A stretch of 64,000 bases of DNA from Ardenticatenaceae bacterium (GTDB lineage: Bacteria; Chloroflexota; Anaerolineae; Promineifilales; Promineifilaceae), in the NCBI GenBank assembly GCA_020634245.1, contig JACKCC010000026.1, forward strand, positions 27,158 to 91,157, in the 5' to 3' direction. The position numbers and the translations under genes are program-made. Numbering within the stretch: position 1 is the first letter of the stretch; each line of letters starts with the position of its first letter. Of the stretch, positions 8,201 through 17,194 are shown one piece after another. The notes under the pieces are model-generated. The model searched no databases and was not told the origin of the DNA. It was given only the letters and a program-made list of their open reading frames with translations.

Positions 8201-9927
8201 GATGTTCCTTGCTGTTCCCGGTCCAGGCGCTGCCGCCGGGCAGGCTGCTGCCGCCAGGTTGAAGGCGAATTAGGCGCTGGTGATGGCAGCGGCGGCAGCG
8301 ATGGCCAGCGATTTTCCGGTGTGACCGACCACTGCGGCGGCTGGCGCGGTCCGGCTGGCGGCGGGGTTTGATAGTCTGGGTGTGTTTGTGGCGGCAACGG
8401 CCGTTTCGCTTCACCATCATCCGCCGGTTCCAGTCTGAGTGATGGGGCGCTGAGTGGGTTGGGCGGCAACTGCCGTTCCGCTTCACCACTATCCCTTACT
8501 AACCTGGACTCTACCACCGGCGGCAGCGGAGGCTTTGTTTGTGGAAAGCCGGTTTCCGAATTCAATTGCGGCGCGACGGTAGTCTGGATAATTGGCGGTT
8601 GAATCTGATTCGTGGTGAGGGCAGCCCTGACGCGAATTGTCTTCCCACTTTGTCCGGTTTTTTGCGGCGGCAAAAATGGTTGGGGAATTGGTTCACCGGT
8701 AGATAAAGGCCAGAAATCGGGTGGGGGAACGGCCGTCTTCAAACGACTCTCTACAGTCGATGACTCTAATTTATCCGCCGGATGTATTGGTTCGGGGGCA
8801 ACGGTCGTGTCCGGGTGATTTTCTACAGGCTCGGCCAAGCGATCTTCTACTACCGGCTGCCGTATAGCCCGGTCTGGCGGATGCACAATGGGCGTCTGCC
8901 AAGGCTTTTGCGCTGCGGGAGGTTTACGCAGCAGCAGCGGATTCAAGCGCAGGCGCGTTACCCGTTTGATAGTGTGCGGTGGTTGTGCAGAATCCGGGAC
9001 ATTCACAGGCGCGGGCTGTGGCAGTTCGGGCCGTTCCACTCCCGTTTCAGTCTCAACGGGCTTAAATTCCGGCCGTCTTGGGTGAGACAAACTTGACCAA
9101 TCTGGATTGGGGTCACGACCAGCGATCATTCCCTCATCTGGCAGTTTTGGCGCTGAAGACAGGGTGGTATCCAGGGGAAGATGTTCCTTGATCATCAACG
9201 GCTCGCTAGCCGGATCAACCTTTCGTTGGATGGTTGAGGCGTCGGTTAATGGCCTCTGCGGGCTGGTATTTCTGATAGGTAAACTGGATCGGGTTGGCAA
9301 GATGGCAGGCGGTGGTAACGGCCGTTCCATCCCAATTTCGGCTCTTTCTTCAGGATGTGGTTCAGAGTGGGGCTGGTGGGCTATCTGTTGGGGCGTTGTT
9401 TTTTGCACTGTCGGCGTCGCAATCAACGGCATTTCATCATTGCCCTCAGCATTCCCAGCATCCTCAACCAGATACACGGGAGCGCCTTCAGATTGTTTGA
9501 CTTCAGGCACGTCTGCAAACTGCTCCACAGAAAATTGAGGATCAACCTGTCTGCGAAAAGCAAGGATGTCGTCGTAAATCTGTGTGATCCAGTCGCTTAG
9601 TACGGCCGTGTCTATCTGCCTCGTTTCAAACTCGATTGGTGGAGACGCCGTTTCCGCGTCAGCGGTCGCCTCTTCCAGCGAGCGCCCTCCTTGTTCGGCA
9701 AAAAGGGCCAGCCAATGGGCGGGGGGGGATGAAGGTTGGAGCGGAACGGCCGTTTGGCCAGCCGGCACCACACCGCTTTCATCCTGCGAAACAGGCGACA
9801 GACCAACTTCCTCACCGGAGCGTGCTGCCTGCGTTTCGATTTGCGATTGAACAAATGTGGCCCACTCTTGCAACCACTGCCCCAAATCGGTCAGGACGTC
9901 AGCCAAAGGCGGTTGGTCCCCAATCAT
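8188..9927 (-). CDS. Large Pro-rich eCIS protein of unknown function (Afp6 position)
   Basis: 579 residues, low complexity, rich in Pro, Glu, Thr and Gln. Only the first 50 residues (MIGDQPPLADVLTDLGQWLQ, then an amphipathic helix) and about residues 110-150 look structured. The C-terminal half repeats short blocks such as GEAERQLPPN and GEAKRPLPPQ. It starts one base after the tube gene and ends inside the LysM gene, the slot that in Afp/PVC clusters holds the very small Afp6. No known domain is recognised. It may be an extended linker, inner scaffold or length-related component, but that is speculation. It carries several ACGGCCGT copies, so it is native to this genome. Confidence 0.75.
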   Translation of the reverse strand: MIGDQPPLADVLTDLGQWLQEWATFVQSQIETQAARSGEEVGLSPVSQDESGVVPAGQTAVPLQPSSPPAHWLALFAEQGGRSLEEATADAETASPPIEFETRQIDTAVLSDWITQIYDDILAFRRQVDPQFSVEQFADVPEVKQSEGAPVYLVEDAGNAEGNDEMPLIATPTVQKTTPQQIAHQPHSEPHPEERAEIGMERPLPPPAILPTRSSLPIRNTSPQRPLTDASTIQRKVDPASEPLMIKEHLPLDTTLSSAPKLPDEGMIAGRDPNPDWSSLSHPRRPEFKPVETETGVERPELPQPAPVNVPDSAQPPHTIKRVTRLRLNPLLLRKPPAAQKPWQTPIVHPPDRAIRQPVVEDRLAEPVENHPDTTVAPEPIHPADKLESSTVESRLKTAVPPPDFWPLSTGEPIPQPFLPPQKTGQSGKTIRVRAALTTNQIQPPIIQTTVAPQLNSETGFPQTKPPLPPVVESRLVRDSGEAERQLPPNPLSAPSLRLEPADDGEAKRPLPPQTHPDYQTPPPAGPRQPPQWSVTPENRWPSLPPLPSPAPNSPSTWRQQPARRQRLDREQQGTSWNE

Positions 9928-9928
9928 T

Positions 9929-10354
9929 CTAGGCGCGTTCTAAACTATCAAAAACCAGAGTCAAACTATCAATCGCAATAGCGCGATCCGTCGTGTTTAG
10001 TCCAGCGCCCTGCCATTCTGAAGGCCAGGCATCGTGCAAGTTCCAACGCATCACCTCGCTTGTGCCTTCGCTGTCCAGCAAAATGATGGATACATTTTTG
10101 CGCTCGACTTTGCCGTTTACGGCCGTTAACAACCAATCCCACAACTCCCGCGAATTCGTCACCCCATACTTCAGCGTGACCGTAGCATAATCCACCGGGC
10201 CGGGAATTTTGCGGACGATCTGATTCGCCCCCGCCTCCCGGTACGGGATAGATTCCACCTTTACACTGAGGCCGCTGCACTCTGTGAAATGACCTTCCGA
10301 GATGCCGTTAATATCCAGTTTGAAATTGTAAGAACGATATGGATCCGTCGCCAT
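9929..10354 (-). CDS. eCIS inner tube protein (Afp1/Afp5, gp19-like)
   Basis: 141 residues, full length for the family. Motifs: YNFKLDINGISEGHFTECSG at the N-terminus, then PGPVDYATVTLKYGVT and the end block DSLTLVFDSLERA. It forms the hexameric rings of the inner tube that is driven out by the sheath. Only one tube gene is visible here, where Afp has two. It lies two bases upstream of the Pro-rich gene and directly after the sheath gene in one operon. Confidence 0.92.
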   Translation of the reverse strand: MATDPYRSYNFKLDINGISEGHFTECSGLSVKVESIPYREAGANQIVRKIPGPVDYATVTLKYGVTNSRELWDWLLTAVNGKVERKNVSIILLDSEGTSEVMRWNLHDAWPSEWQGAGLNTTDRAIAIDSLTLVFDSLERA

Positions 10355-10356
10355 GA

Positions 10357-11649
10357 TTAACCTCCGCTCACTTCCACGTCTGTGCCCGCCTGGTATTGGC
10401 TGATTCTGAAGATGACAAATTCGGCCGGTTTGACCGGAGCCAGTCCTATTTCAATGACCACCCGGCCTTCGTTGATACTTTCGATGGGATTGGTTTCTTC
10501 ATCACACCGGACAAAAAATGCTTGCTCCGGCGTGGCCCCCATCAATGCGCCATCGCGCCAATAGCCCATCAAGAAAGCGGTCAAATCGCGTCGAATCGCC
10601 TGCCACAACGGCCGGTCATTTGGTTCAAAAACAATCCAGCGCGTCCCTTCGGCAATGGACTCTTCAATCATGTTAAAGAGCCGCCGCACATTCAGGTAGC
10701 GGAAGGCCGGTTCATTAGTTAACGTGCGCGCGCCCCAAACCAAAATGCCATCGCGCGTAAAGTTGCGGATGCAATTGACGCCGTTGGCATTCATACCGCC
10801 TTGTTCTTCATGGGTAATTTGGCGTTCCAGGCCAATAGCCCCGCGCACAATTTCATTCGCCGGGGCTTTGTGGACGCCGCGAGTGGCATCGGTGCGCGCC
10901 CAAATCCCGGCCACATGCCCCGATGGTGGTACGTTGATGGTTCCATCGGCGTCAGGGTTGGTAACTGTCAGCCAGGGCGTGTACAAGGTAATCTGCCCGG
11001 TTGCCGATGGGTCAGGCATATCCCAGATGGCCCCGTTTACTTTATTCTGGCCGCTTAAATGGATAATATCGTTGTCGCCTAAAATTTTGGGGCCATCTAA
11101 AATTCCCACGCGGTCTTTCAGGCTGTCGCAATGATCCCGAATAGCCGTGTAGGCCGGTTTGCTGGTGAAACCGGGCGCAGCTACGATGGCAATTTCGTCA
11201 ATCTTGGCCAGTTCTTGCAACCCCTTGTCAATCGTTGTGCTGTCCTGGATGTTGACCACATAACAGCGGCTGCCGCCGTTGAGGAAAAATCCATATACGG
11301 CATGGGATAGATCGGTGCTGGCGTGTTCTTTGGTAACGGCGGATCGGGCGGTTTTTACTGCGGCCTCAGCGGCGTTGATTTCTGTTTTGTTTGCCTTGTT
11401 TAGGCGTTTAGCGGCCAGTTCTGTCTGTGCTTTCTCCAGTGCATCCAGTTCGGCTGCGGTAGGACCGGCAAATTTGCGTTTGAATTCAGTCCAGTTGTTG
11501 ACGGGAACGGCCGTGTTCGGATTCAACTCTTTTCGCGGCGCTTTGCCAATAAACCCAGCCGTCCGGGTACCGACAGCCTGAATGGGCCGGGCGCCGCTGG
11601 GGACTTCCTCAACGTAAACACCCGGCGTACGATAATTGATGCTTGCCAT
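10357..11649 (-). CDS. eCIS contractile sheath protein (Afp2/3/4-like)
   Basis: 430 residues. The N-terminus YRTPGVYVEEVPSGARPIQ and the region AVYGFFLNGGSRCYVV are typical of phage tail sheath proteins. The C-terminus has WIVFEPNDRPLW, FFVRCDEETNP and GRVVIEIGLAPVKPAEFVI. Between residues 64 and 110 sits an Ala/Lys/Glu-rich helical insertion (about 45 residues) at the point where most eCIS sheaths go straight from FAGP-like residues to the AVYGFF strand. A single sheath gene suggests a simple sheath. A Shine-Dalgarno-like AGGAGG lies just before the start. Confidence 0.92.
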   Translation of the reverse strand: MASINYRTPGVYVEEVPSGARPIQAVGTRTAGFIGKAPRKELNPNTAVPVNNWTEFKRKFAGPTAAELDALEKAQTELAAKRLNKANKTEINAAEAAVKTARSAVTKEHASTDLSHAVYGFFLNGGSRCYVVNIQDSTTIDKGLQELAKIDEIAIVAAPGFTSKPAYTAIRDHCDSLKDRVGILDGPKILGDNDIIHLSGQNKVNGAIWDMPDPSATGQITLYTPWLTVTNPDADGTINVPPSGHVAGIWARTDATRGVHKAPANEIVRGAIGLERQITHEEQGGMNANGVNCIRNFTRDGILVWGARTLTNEPAFRYLNVRRLFNMIEESIAEGTRWIVFEPNDRPLWQAIRRDLTAFLMGYWRDGALMGATPEQAFFVRCDEETNPIESINEGRVVIEIGLAPVKPAEFVIFRISQYQAGTDVEVSGG

Positions 11650-11659
11650 AAAAAACCTC

Positions 11660-12601
11660 CTATGGTGAATTTAAGGCGATACGTACTTCAACTGGCTTTT
11701 CTTTGGAGCCAGTATTGGAAACAGAAACAGTCACTCGCTGCTGGCCTGAAGCCATGTCGATGATGAATTCCAGGTTGTATGTCTGGTCAGGGGCAACGCC
11801 AATGAAATGAAAACGCCCACGATCATCACTGAACGTGGTGCGGTGAAGAGCGGGCAAATCTATACGCGCATTGGAAATGGGCTGGGGCGGCACAGCATCA
11901 GTCAGCACCAATCCGTCAAAATCGTGGAACAGATCGAAGCGCAGGCGTACTGGCTGATCGGAGGAGCCGGTCTCGGCTACGTGGACAGTCAACTCCCGGT
12001 TCCGAACCAGGATGCGGAGTGTTTTTACCCGGGGCGCAGCGGGAACGCCATTGAGCTGAAATCGGCCTTTTGAATCGGTGTAGGCATAGCGGTAGAGGTT
12101 GGGGATTTCGATACGGCCGTTAGCCAGCGGCACATCATTCGGTCCCAACAACACCCCATACATGTCCAGCATCGGCACACCCTGCATCGCTGCCCCCTCC
12201 GTCACCAAAGGAACATTGGAAAGCGGCCGTTCCCTTTCCAGAGGAACGCGAAGAATAAAAGAAGGGCGCGGCGCAATTTTGAAAGCAGACCATGTATTCT
12301 GGGGAATAGGTTCCAACTCCACCTCATAATTTGGATTGTCGAGCGCCGCCATCAAGAGCGTGCCTAATAAACGATGAGCATCTTTGGGTTCGTCAGCCGA
12401 GCTAGTCACCAAATACCGCAGTGATGGCTGCAGCGGGGGGCGGCTGGTATTGCGCCGCAGCGGGTCATCCACCAATTCCAGCAAGTAGAGATTAACTGCC
12501 AGCGTACCATTTGCTTCAGTCGGGGCAGATAATGACGGTTTCAGACCGCCCAAAACCGTTTCGACCCAATTTGACAGGCTGTCATCAACCTGATCGATCA
12601 C
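11660..12601 (-). CDS. eCIS tube-terminator protein (DUF4255/Pvc16-like) with C-terminal beta domains
   Basis: 313 residues. The N-terminal 190 residues match the DUF4255 (Pvc16 N-terminal) family: LSNWVETVLGG at the start, then VNLYLLELVDDPLRRN and the RYLVTSSADEPKDAHRLLG block. Two carboxypeptidase-regulatory-like beta modules follow (ANGRIEIPNLYRYAYTDSKG and ISNARIDLPALHRTTFSDDRG), an extension beyond the Afp16 core. The start is a GTG at 12601 with GGAG nine bases upstream. As first gene of the operon it is preceded by a candidate promoter. Afp16-like proteins cap the distal end and control tube length. Confidence 0.85.
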   Translation of the reverse strand: MIDQVDDSLSNWVETVLGGLKPSLSAPTEANGTLAVNLYLLELVDDPLRRNTSRPPLQPSLRYLVTSSADEPKDAHRLLGTLLMAALDNPNYEVELEPIPQNTWSAFKIAPRPSFILRVPLERERPLSNVPLVTEGAAMQGVPMLDMYGVLLGPNDVPLANGRIEIPNLYRYAYTDSKGRFQLNGVPAAPRVKTLRILVRNRELTVHVAETGSSDQPVRLRFDLFHDFDGLVLTDAVPPQPISNARIDLPALHRTTFSDDRGRFHFIGVAPDQTYNLEFIIDMASGQQRVTVSVSNTGSKEKPVEVRIALNSP

Positions 12602-12621
12602 AAGTAGATCTCCAAGTATGA

Positions 12622-12650
12622 ATTATGTAGGCTCCTGGTGGTGATGTAGA
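12622..12650 (-). promoter_or_regulatory. Candidate promoter of the eCIS operon
   Basis: Read on the minus strand: -35 TCTACA, a 17-base spacer, and -10 CATAAT, about 20 bases ahead of the GTG start at 12601. Agreement with sigma-70 consensus is moderate. Confidence 0.4.
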
Positions 12651-13046
12651 ACCCTGCGCCGTCAGTCAAACCGCAAATAGTGTTTTGAGAGGGAAGATGC
12701 AGCTCTTCTACGGTTTACTCAGGAAAAACAGGTGAACCGATGCTGCTTATCTATTACTTCCCCGTTTTCGCCTGCTTCCAAATGGGTTCAATAAAAAAGA
12801 TGAAATTGAAACTAAAATACCTCAATCGAGGATTTAGATTATATGAGTTGGTATGTCTTCAGGAAGGATTTTATAGTTTTTTATCTAAATAATAAGAATT
12901 ACCTGAGCATCATAACATATTTGCACCGGTTTGACTAGTAATTTGCTAAATTAGTCAGAATTAGTTAGAAATGGTTTTGCTCCCCAATATTTGGCACTCA
13001 CATGATAGATTTTTGGCTCTTGCCAAAACTTTCAAGGAGGATTCGT
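12651..13046. other. AT-rich intergenic region between eCIS operon and DUF4157 gene
   Basis: This 396-base stretch between divergent genes has no credible ORF. It becomes AT-rich from about 12780 on. A TTGACT at 12931 has no matching -10 box at the right distance. A strong Shine-Dalgarno AAGGAGG ends at 13040, six bases before the ATG at 13047. Regulatory signals for the divergent pair are expected here but none is convincing. Confidence 0.5.
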
Positions 13047-14450
13047 ATGTTGACTTTTCAACACGATGAAGAAAAAAACGCAGTGTCAGCAGCTCAAGCA
13101 GTTCAGGTTGAGTTAACGACCCAATCGGAATCTGTAATCAGTGATTCTTCTCTCATGCAAAAAGTATCAGCGTTACACGGCCGTTACGGAAACCGTGCTG
13201 TCCAGCGCATGCTAAACGGCCGTCACACTCAGAAATCCCCCTTGCCGCCAAAACTCAAAACCGGCATCGAAACCCTCTCTAACCTGCCCATGGACGATGT
13301 TACCGTCCATTACAACTCAGACAAACCAGCCCAGATAGGAGCCTTAGCATTTGCCCAGGGCACGAATATTCACCTGGCGCCGGGCCAGGAAAAACACCTG
13401 CCACACGAGGCCTGGCACATAGTACAGCAGATGCAAGGGCGCGTAAGACCGACATTGTTGACCAAAGGACTGTCAATTAATGATAATCCCGTTTTAGAAC
13501 AAGAAGCCGATCTAATGGGGATAAAAGCGGCCACTAAACAGAATCTTGACCCCATTTCTCCCTCCATTACAGGCATTAATACTGCCACGTCTGCGGAAAC
13601 TGCTCAATTAAAAGCCGAGGTCAAAATAACAGAAAAAGGCCTCGAATTAGGCCGGGAGCATGACCTGAAAAGGTACCTTGAGCTGTCATATGCAACAGCC
13701 GAGAAAGGTGCTACAGAGAAGGAGATGAAAAAGCAGAATACCTACCGCCACATGGACTCGCAGGCAACCCGCCGGGAAGCGATGGTAGGTATGATGCGCT
13801 ATTATCTTGAAGACAATCCGGTCGTAGAAAGCGCTCAGCAGCTTTGCACTGAATTGCAGCCACAAATTGATGAGTGGGAAGAGGTTATAGAAAGTGCTGG
13901 TGGCCAATTCTTGGGTAATGCTGACCGCAATACAGCAATATCCAACGAATATGACAGCCTGGTCCTGGAACTGATGATTCTGAACAGACCAGTCACCGAC
14001 GAAGCCATCTCACACGATTTAATGATGAACATCAGAAACACCGCTTTCAAAGTTTTGGGTGACAGTGAGGAAAATATCCGCTTAGCACTTAAACATGCCT
14101 ACTCTGAAGAAAGTACAGAAGAAAAAGATTTCTTGGAATTGCTGCCGCTGTTCACGCTCGCCATTGACGAAAGTATTAAGTTAACAGGTCAAAAACTGGC
14201 CAACAGCAACAAAGCCAAGGTTCACGATGTAGAAAAAATGTGTCGCGTTGCAGCAGATCGTTTGAAGAATTTGTTGAGAAACAATTGGCTCTTGGCCATG
14301 GGGGTGTTTTATGACACGGTCAAGGGCGTGAAGAAGGCTGTATACGATGTGGCGCTCGATTGGCAACCGACGGAGGAAGATGATTACGATGAAGGCGACT
14401 ACGATCAGGAAGACGATGCTATGTGGAGCGGCGAAGACTCCGACCTATAG
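13047..14450 (+). CDS. DUF4157 protein with HExxH motif, likely eCIS cargo/toxin
   Basis: The start at 13047 is chosen over an upstream ATG (13002) because AAGGAGG lies six bases ahead. The product has 467 residues. The segment YGNRAVQRML (47-56) and the DUF4157 core (about 65-135) with LPHEAWHIVQQ (H120, E121, H124) are typical of proteins encoded beside eCIS structural genes. DUF4157 has a zinc-peptidase-like HExxH and is thought to mark or process cargo. Residues 190-440 are mostly helical and unrecognised, and may be the effector part. The tail is very acidic (Asp/Glu-rich after about 440). The gene is divergent from the eCIS operon and next to the AAA ATPase. Confidence 0.8.
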   Translation: MLTFQHDEEKNAVSAAQAVQVELTTQSESVISDSSLMQKVSALHGRYGNRAVQRMLNGRHTQKSPLPPKLKTGIETLSNLPMDDVTVHYNSDKPAQIGALAFAQGTNIHLAPGQEKHLPHEAWHIVQQMQGRVRPTLLTKGLSINDNPVLEQEADLMGIKAATKQNLDPISPSITGINTATSAETAQLKAEVKITEKGLELGREHDLKRYLELSYATAEKGATEKEMKKQNTYRHMDSQATRREAMVGMMRYYLEDNPVVESAQQLCTELQPQIDEWEEVIESAGGQFLGNADRNTAISNEYDSLVLELMILNRPVTDEAISHDLMMNIRNTAFKVLGDSEENIRLALKHAYSEESTEEKDFLELLPLFTLAIDESIKLTGQKLANSNKAKVHDVEKMCRVAADRLKNLLRNNWLLAMGVFYDTVKGVKKAVYDVALDWQPTEEDDYDEGDYDQEDDAMWSGEDSDL

Positions 14451-14500
14451 CTAACAGAGGTCACGTACTCTCTCTTAACAGATTTCAAAAGCTTCCTGGG

Positions 14501-16693
14501 TCAGGGAGCAAGTTTAACCGTATCAAGCAGTTTGCCAATTTTCTTATATTCGCTTTCGGCCGCTTCGGCCAGGTGATGTTTGCAGATGACGCTGTTGTCG
14601 GCTGCCGCCAGAAATGCTGCCGCCAGGGCAATGTTGCGAATATGCCCACCGCTAATTTCCAACTTATCGGCAAGTAAATCCAAATCAACCTGTTCATCCA
14701 GGGGAGCGGCGGCCGGCCAGATTTGCTGCCAGATGCGCCTGCGATCGTCTACAGAGGGGAACGGGAATTCGATGATAAAATGCAGGCGGCGCAAAAAAGC
14801 CCGATCTATATTTTGGCGCAGGTTTGTGGCCAAAATTACCACCCCTTCGTATTCATCCATCCGCTGTAAAAGGTAGCTGATTTCCAGGTTAGCGTACCGG
14901 TCGTGGGCGTCTTTCACTTCGGTACGCTTGCCGAACAACGCATCCGCTTCGTCGAAAAACAGAATGGCATTGCTAGTTTCAGCTTCGCTGAAGATGTGGG
15001 CCAGGTTCTTCTCTGTCTCTCCGATGTATTTGCTAACAACTGTCGCCAGGTCGATTTTGTACAAGTCGAGGCCGAGTTCGGTGGCCATGATGTCGGCGGC
15101 CATCGTTTTGCCTGTTCCCGGCGGGCCGGAGAAGAGGGCGTTCAGCCCCTTGCCCAACGCCAGTTTTTGTTCAAAACCCCAGGTCTCTAACACCTGGGCG
15201 CGGTATTTGAACTGATCACACATGCGCCGTAATTGGTTAAGCTGTTCGGCCGGTAAGACGATATCTTCCCAGTGGTAGTGGGGGGTGATTTTTTGGGCCA
15301 GGGCAGCCAACTGTTGATTGGAGTGTAACCGACTGGCAGCTACAAGGTCGGCTGTTTTCAATTCGATTTTGGCCGGATCGCGCCAGCGGGCTAAGGCGAA
15401 GGCGGTGAGAATGGCGTCGCGGATTTGCCCATCGCCCAGACGAAATTGAGCAACCAACTGCGCTAAATCAATCTGTTCGGTTTCGCCGTTCAGGTGGCTG
15501 GCCCACAATGTGGCTCTTTCGCTGGCGGCAGGCAGCGTGAACGGAATTACGGCGCTGGGTACTGTACCCAGCCGCGCGCCAGGATGCCATGCGTCAGCAC
15601 CAGCCAGGATGGTTAAATCGGGGCGGTTTACTAGCATCTCGATGAGGGCGGCCTGCTGCCGTGATTTTTCGGGCAACATCAGGCCATCAAAATCGGACCA
15701 GTAAAGGATGGCGTTTTGCAGCCGCGCTTCCCGGTCGGCCAGGCGGGCCAGGTTGGTGAAGGCTTCCGGTTCTGTTTGTTGCAGGTAACGGCCGTTCACC
15801 ACCACCAACTGCCGCCCCAATTCCCGACCCAAAGCCAGAGCCATCTGCTGACGGCCAGTATGCGCCGCACCCTGGAAGTAGAAAACCTGCTGCGGCGTTT
15901 GCCGGGCCAAAATGAGGAGCTTTTCTTCGGTGTCGTTTTTGAGGGGAACGACGGGATGGAAAACGGCCCCTTCGGTTTGCAGCGGGAGGTTGCCGCTCAG
16001 TGCACGCGTGTCCACCACAGCCACGTAATCGGCCAAAGCCTCATCCAGACTGTCATCTTCCAGCAAAAAACGGCGAATTCGCTCGTTCAGTTGAAATGAC
16101 TGCGCCAATAATGGGGCAGTTGCATATGAAGGCGTCGGCACAAGGCGCAAAATCTGATAGTGAATCAAAGGGGCATCGCGCTGAAACCGCTGGAGAGCCA
16201 CCGCTTTTGCTTCGATGTCCGGGCAAATCAAATTGAGTGCCAGGTCCACAGTGGGCAGTTTCAGGTTCAAATCATCCTGTAAATAGGCATAAAGGCGTAA
16301 ATACCTCAGATCCAATTCCGGGGCCAGGCATAGTAAGAGAATGTCCACATCTACCGGGAGCAAATTGAATTGTTCGCTTAACAAATCCAGACGCAGCGGT
16401 CGGCCGGCCGCTTTATTTTCCATTTTGCGGGCGTCTATTTGTGTATGAATTTTAGCAATCGCGGTTTGAACAGTCTGGTACACGTTGTCTGACAGCGGCA
16501 CATCGGCCCATAACGGCCGTCCCACGACTTGTGCCAACAGTGCATCCACCTCCCCTTCCGAGATGTAATAGGGTGACAGACCATTGTCACCGGCATGAAG
16601 CTGACGCGCCCGCCAGACTTGAATGCGGACAAGTAAATCCAGCCGTTCCAGTTCGGCTAAGAGATGATCCAGGGAATGCGTAAAAAGGGCCAT
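14501..16693 (-). CDS. AAA+ ATPase of the eCIS cluster (Afp15-like)
   Basis: 730 residues. The C-terminal AAA domain has Walker A GPPGTGKT (523-530), Walker B AILFFDEADALFGKR (about 573-587), sensor-1 VVILATN and arginine-finger region FLRRLHFIIEFPFP. A degenerate first ATPase-like region (about 255-440, QGAAHTGRQQMA) lacks the Walker lysine. The N-terminal 240 residues are the helical domain typical of this subfamily. Afp15-type ATPases are conserved in eCIS loci and needed for assembly or recycling of particles. The gene converges on the DUF4157 gene with a 50-base gap. Confidence 0.88.
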   Translation of the reverse strand: MALFTHSLDHLLAELERLDLLVRIQVWRARQLHAGDNGLSPYYISEGEVDALLAQVVGRPLWADVPLSDNVYQTVQTAIAKIHTQIDARKMENKAAGRPLRLDLLSEQFNLLPVDVDILLLCLAPELDLRYLRLYAYLQDDLNLKLPTVDLALNLICPDIEAKAVALQRFQRDAPLIHYQILRLVPTPSYATAPLLAQSFQLNERIRRFLLEDDSLDEALADYVAVVDTRALSGNLPLQTEGAVFHPVVPLKNDTEEKLLILARQTPQQVFYFQGAAHTGRQQMALALGRELGRQLVVVNGRYLQQTEPEAFTNLARLADREARLQNAILYWSDFDGLMLPEKSRQQAALIEMLVNRPDLTILAGADAWHPGARLGTVPSAVIPFTLPAASERATLWASHLNGETEQIDLAQLVAQFRLGDGQIRDAILTAFALARWRDPAKIELKTADLVAASRLHSNQQLAALAQKITPHYHWEDIVLPAEQLNQLRRMCDQFKYRAQVLETWGFEQKLALGKGLNALFSGPPGTGKTMAADIMATELGLDLYKIDLATVVSKYIGETEKNLAHIFSEAETSNAILFFDEADALFGKRTEVKDAHDRYANLEISYLLQRMDEYEGVVILATNLRQNIDRAFLRRLHFIIEFPFPSVDDRRRIWQQIWPAAAPLDEQVDLDLLADKLEISGGHIRNIALAAAFLAAADNSVICKHHLAEAAESEYKKIGKLLDTVKLAP

Positions 16694-17194
16694 ATTGTGA
16701 AGTGATGAAAGAGACAGGGTCTTTCGGTGGAGTTAATAGGTTCAAAAGTTATGAACCCCAAAATAAATGGATAATTTAGCGGCGGTGTTGCAACGATAGC
16801 AGGATTATAAAAAAGGATAGAAACGTCGGCAAGATATAAATTTGATTTATTTGATTTTTATCTTGTATTTTTGAGAATATGTATGCTATACTCTCGTAAA
16901 TACACCTATATTTAGGCAAAGTTGTTCAAAACTCCTTACCTACAAACGACGACGCTTTCATTCCAATTAGCTAATTTAGTTACCCCACAAAGCGTTTTAA
17001 TCATCTGTGTAAATTATTTGAGAGGCGGTTATCCAACAGTCTTTCACCATCAAATAATTCTGCTGATAATGAAGCCTGACGGCCTGTTTTGACGAGGGTT
17101 GGTGCAGGGCATTGTTGTTGTTAATTGGCCGGTTCTCCCTGGCAGGCCACTTAACCTTGGTGTTTCCGCCACCCATCTTCCAGGAATCTACCTT
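16694..17194. other. 501-base divergent intergenic region
   Basis: No coding potential is recognised apart from a short in-frame upstream extension of the next gene (from 17099). The stretch is AT-rich around 16740-16960 and holds a candidate plus-strand promoter at 16863-16892. Confidence 0.5.
16863..16892 (+). promoter_or_regulatory. Candidate sigma-70 promoter
   Basis: TTGTAT, an 18-base spacer and TATACT. If used, it would give a leader of about 295 bases ahead of the gene at 17195. Confidence 0.35.

Noticed and set aside
12931..12960. TTGACT as -35 box for the DUF4157 gene
   Set aside because: No -10 hexamer at 15-19 bases.
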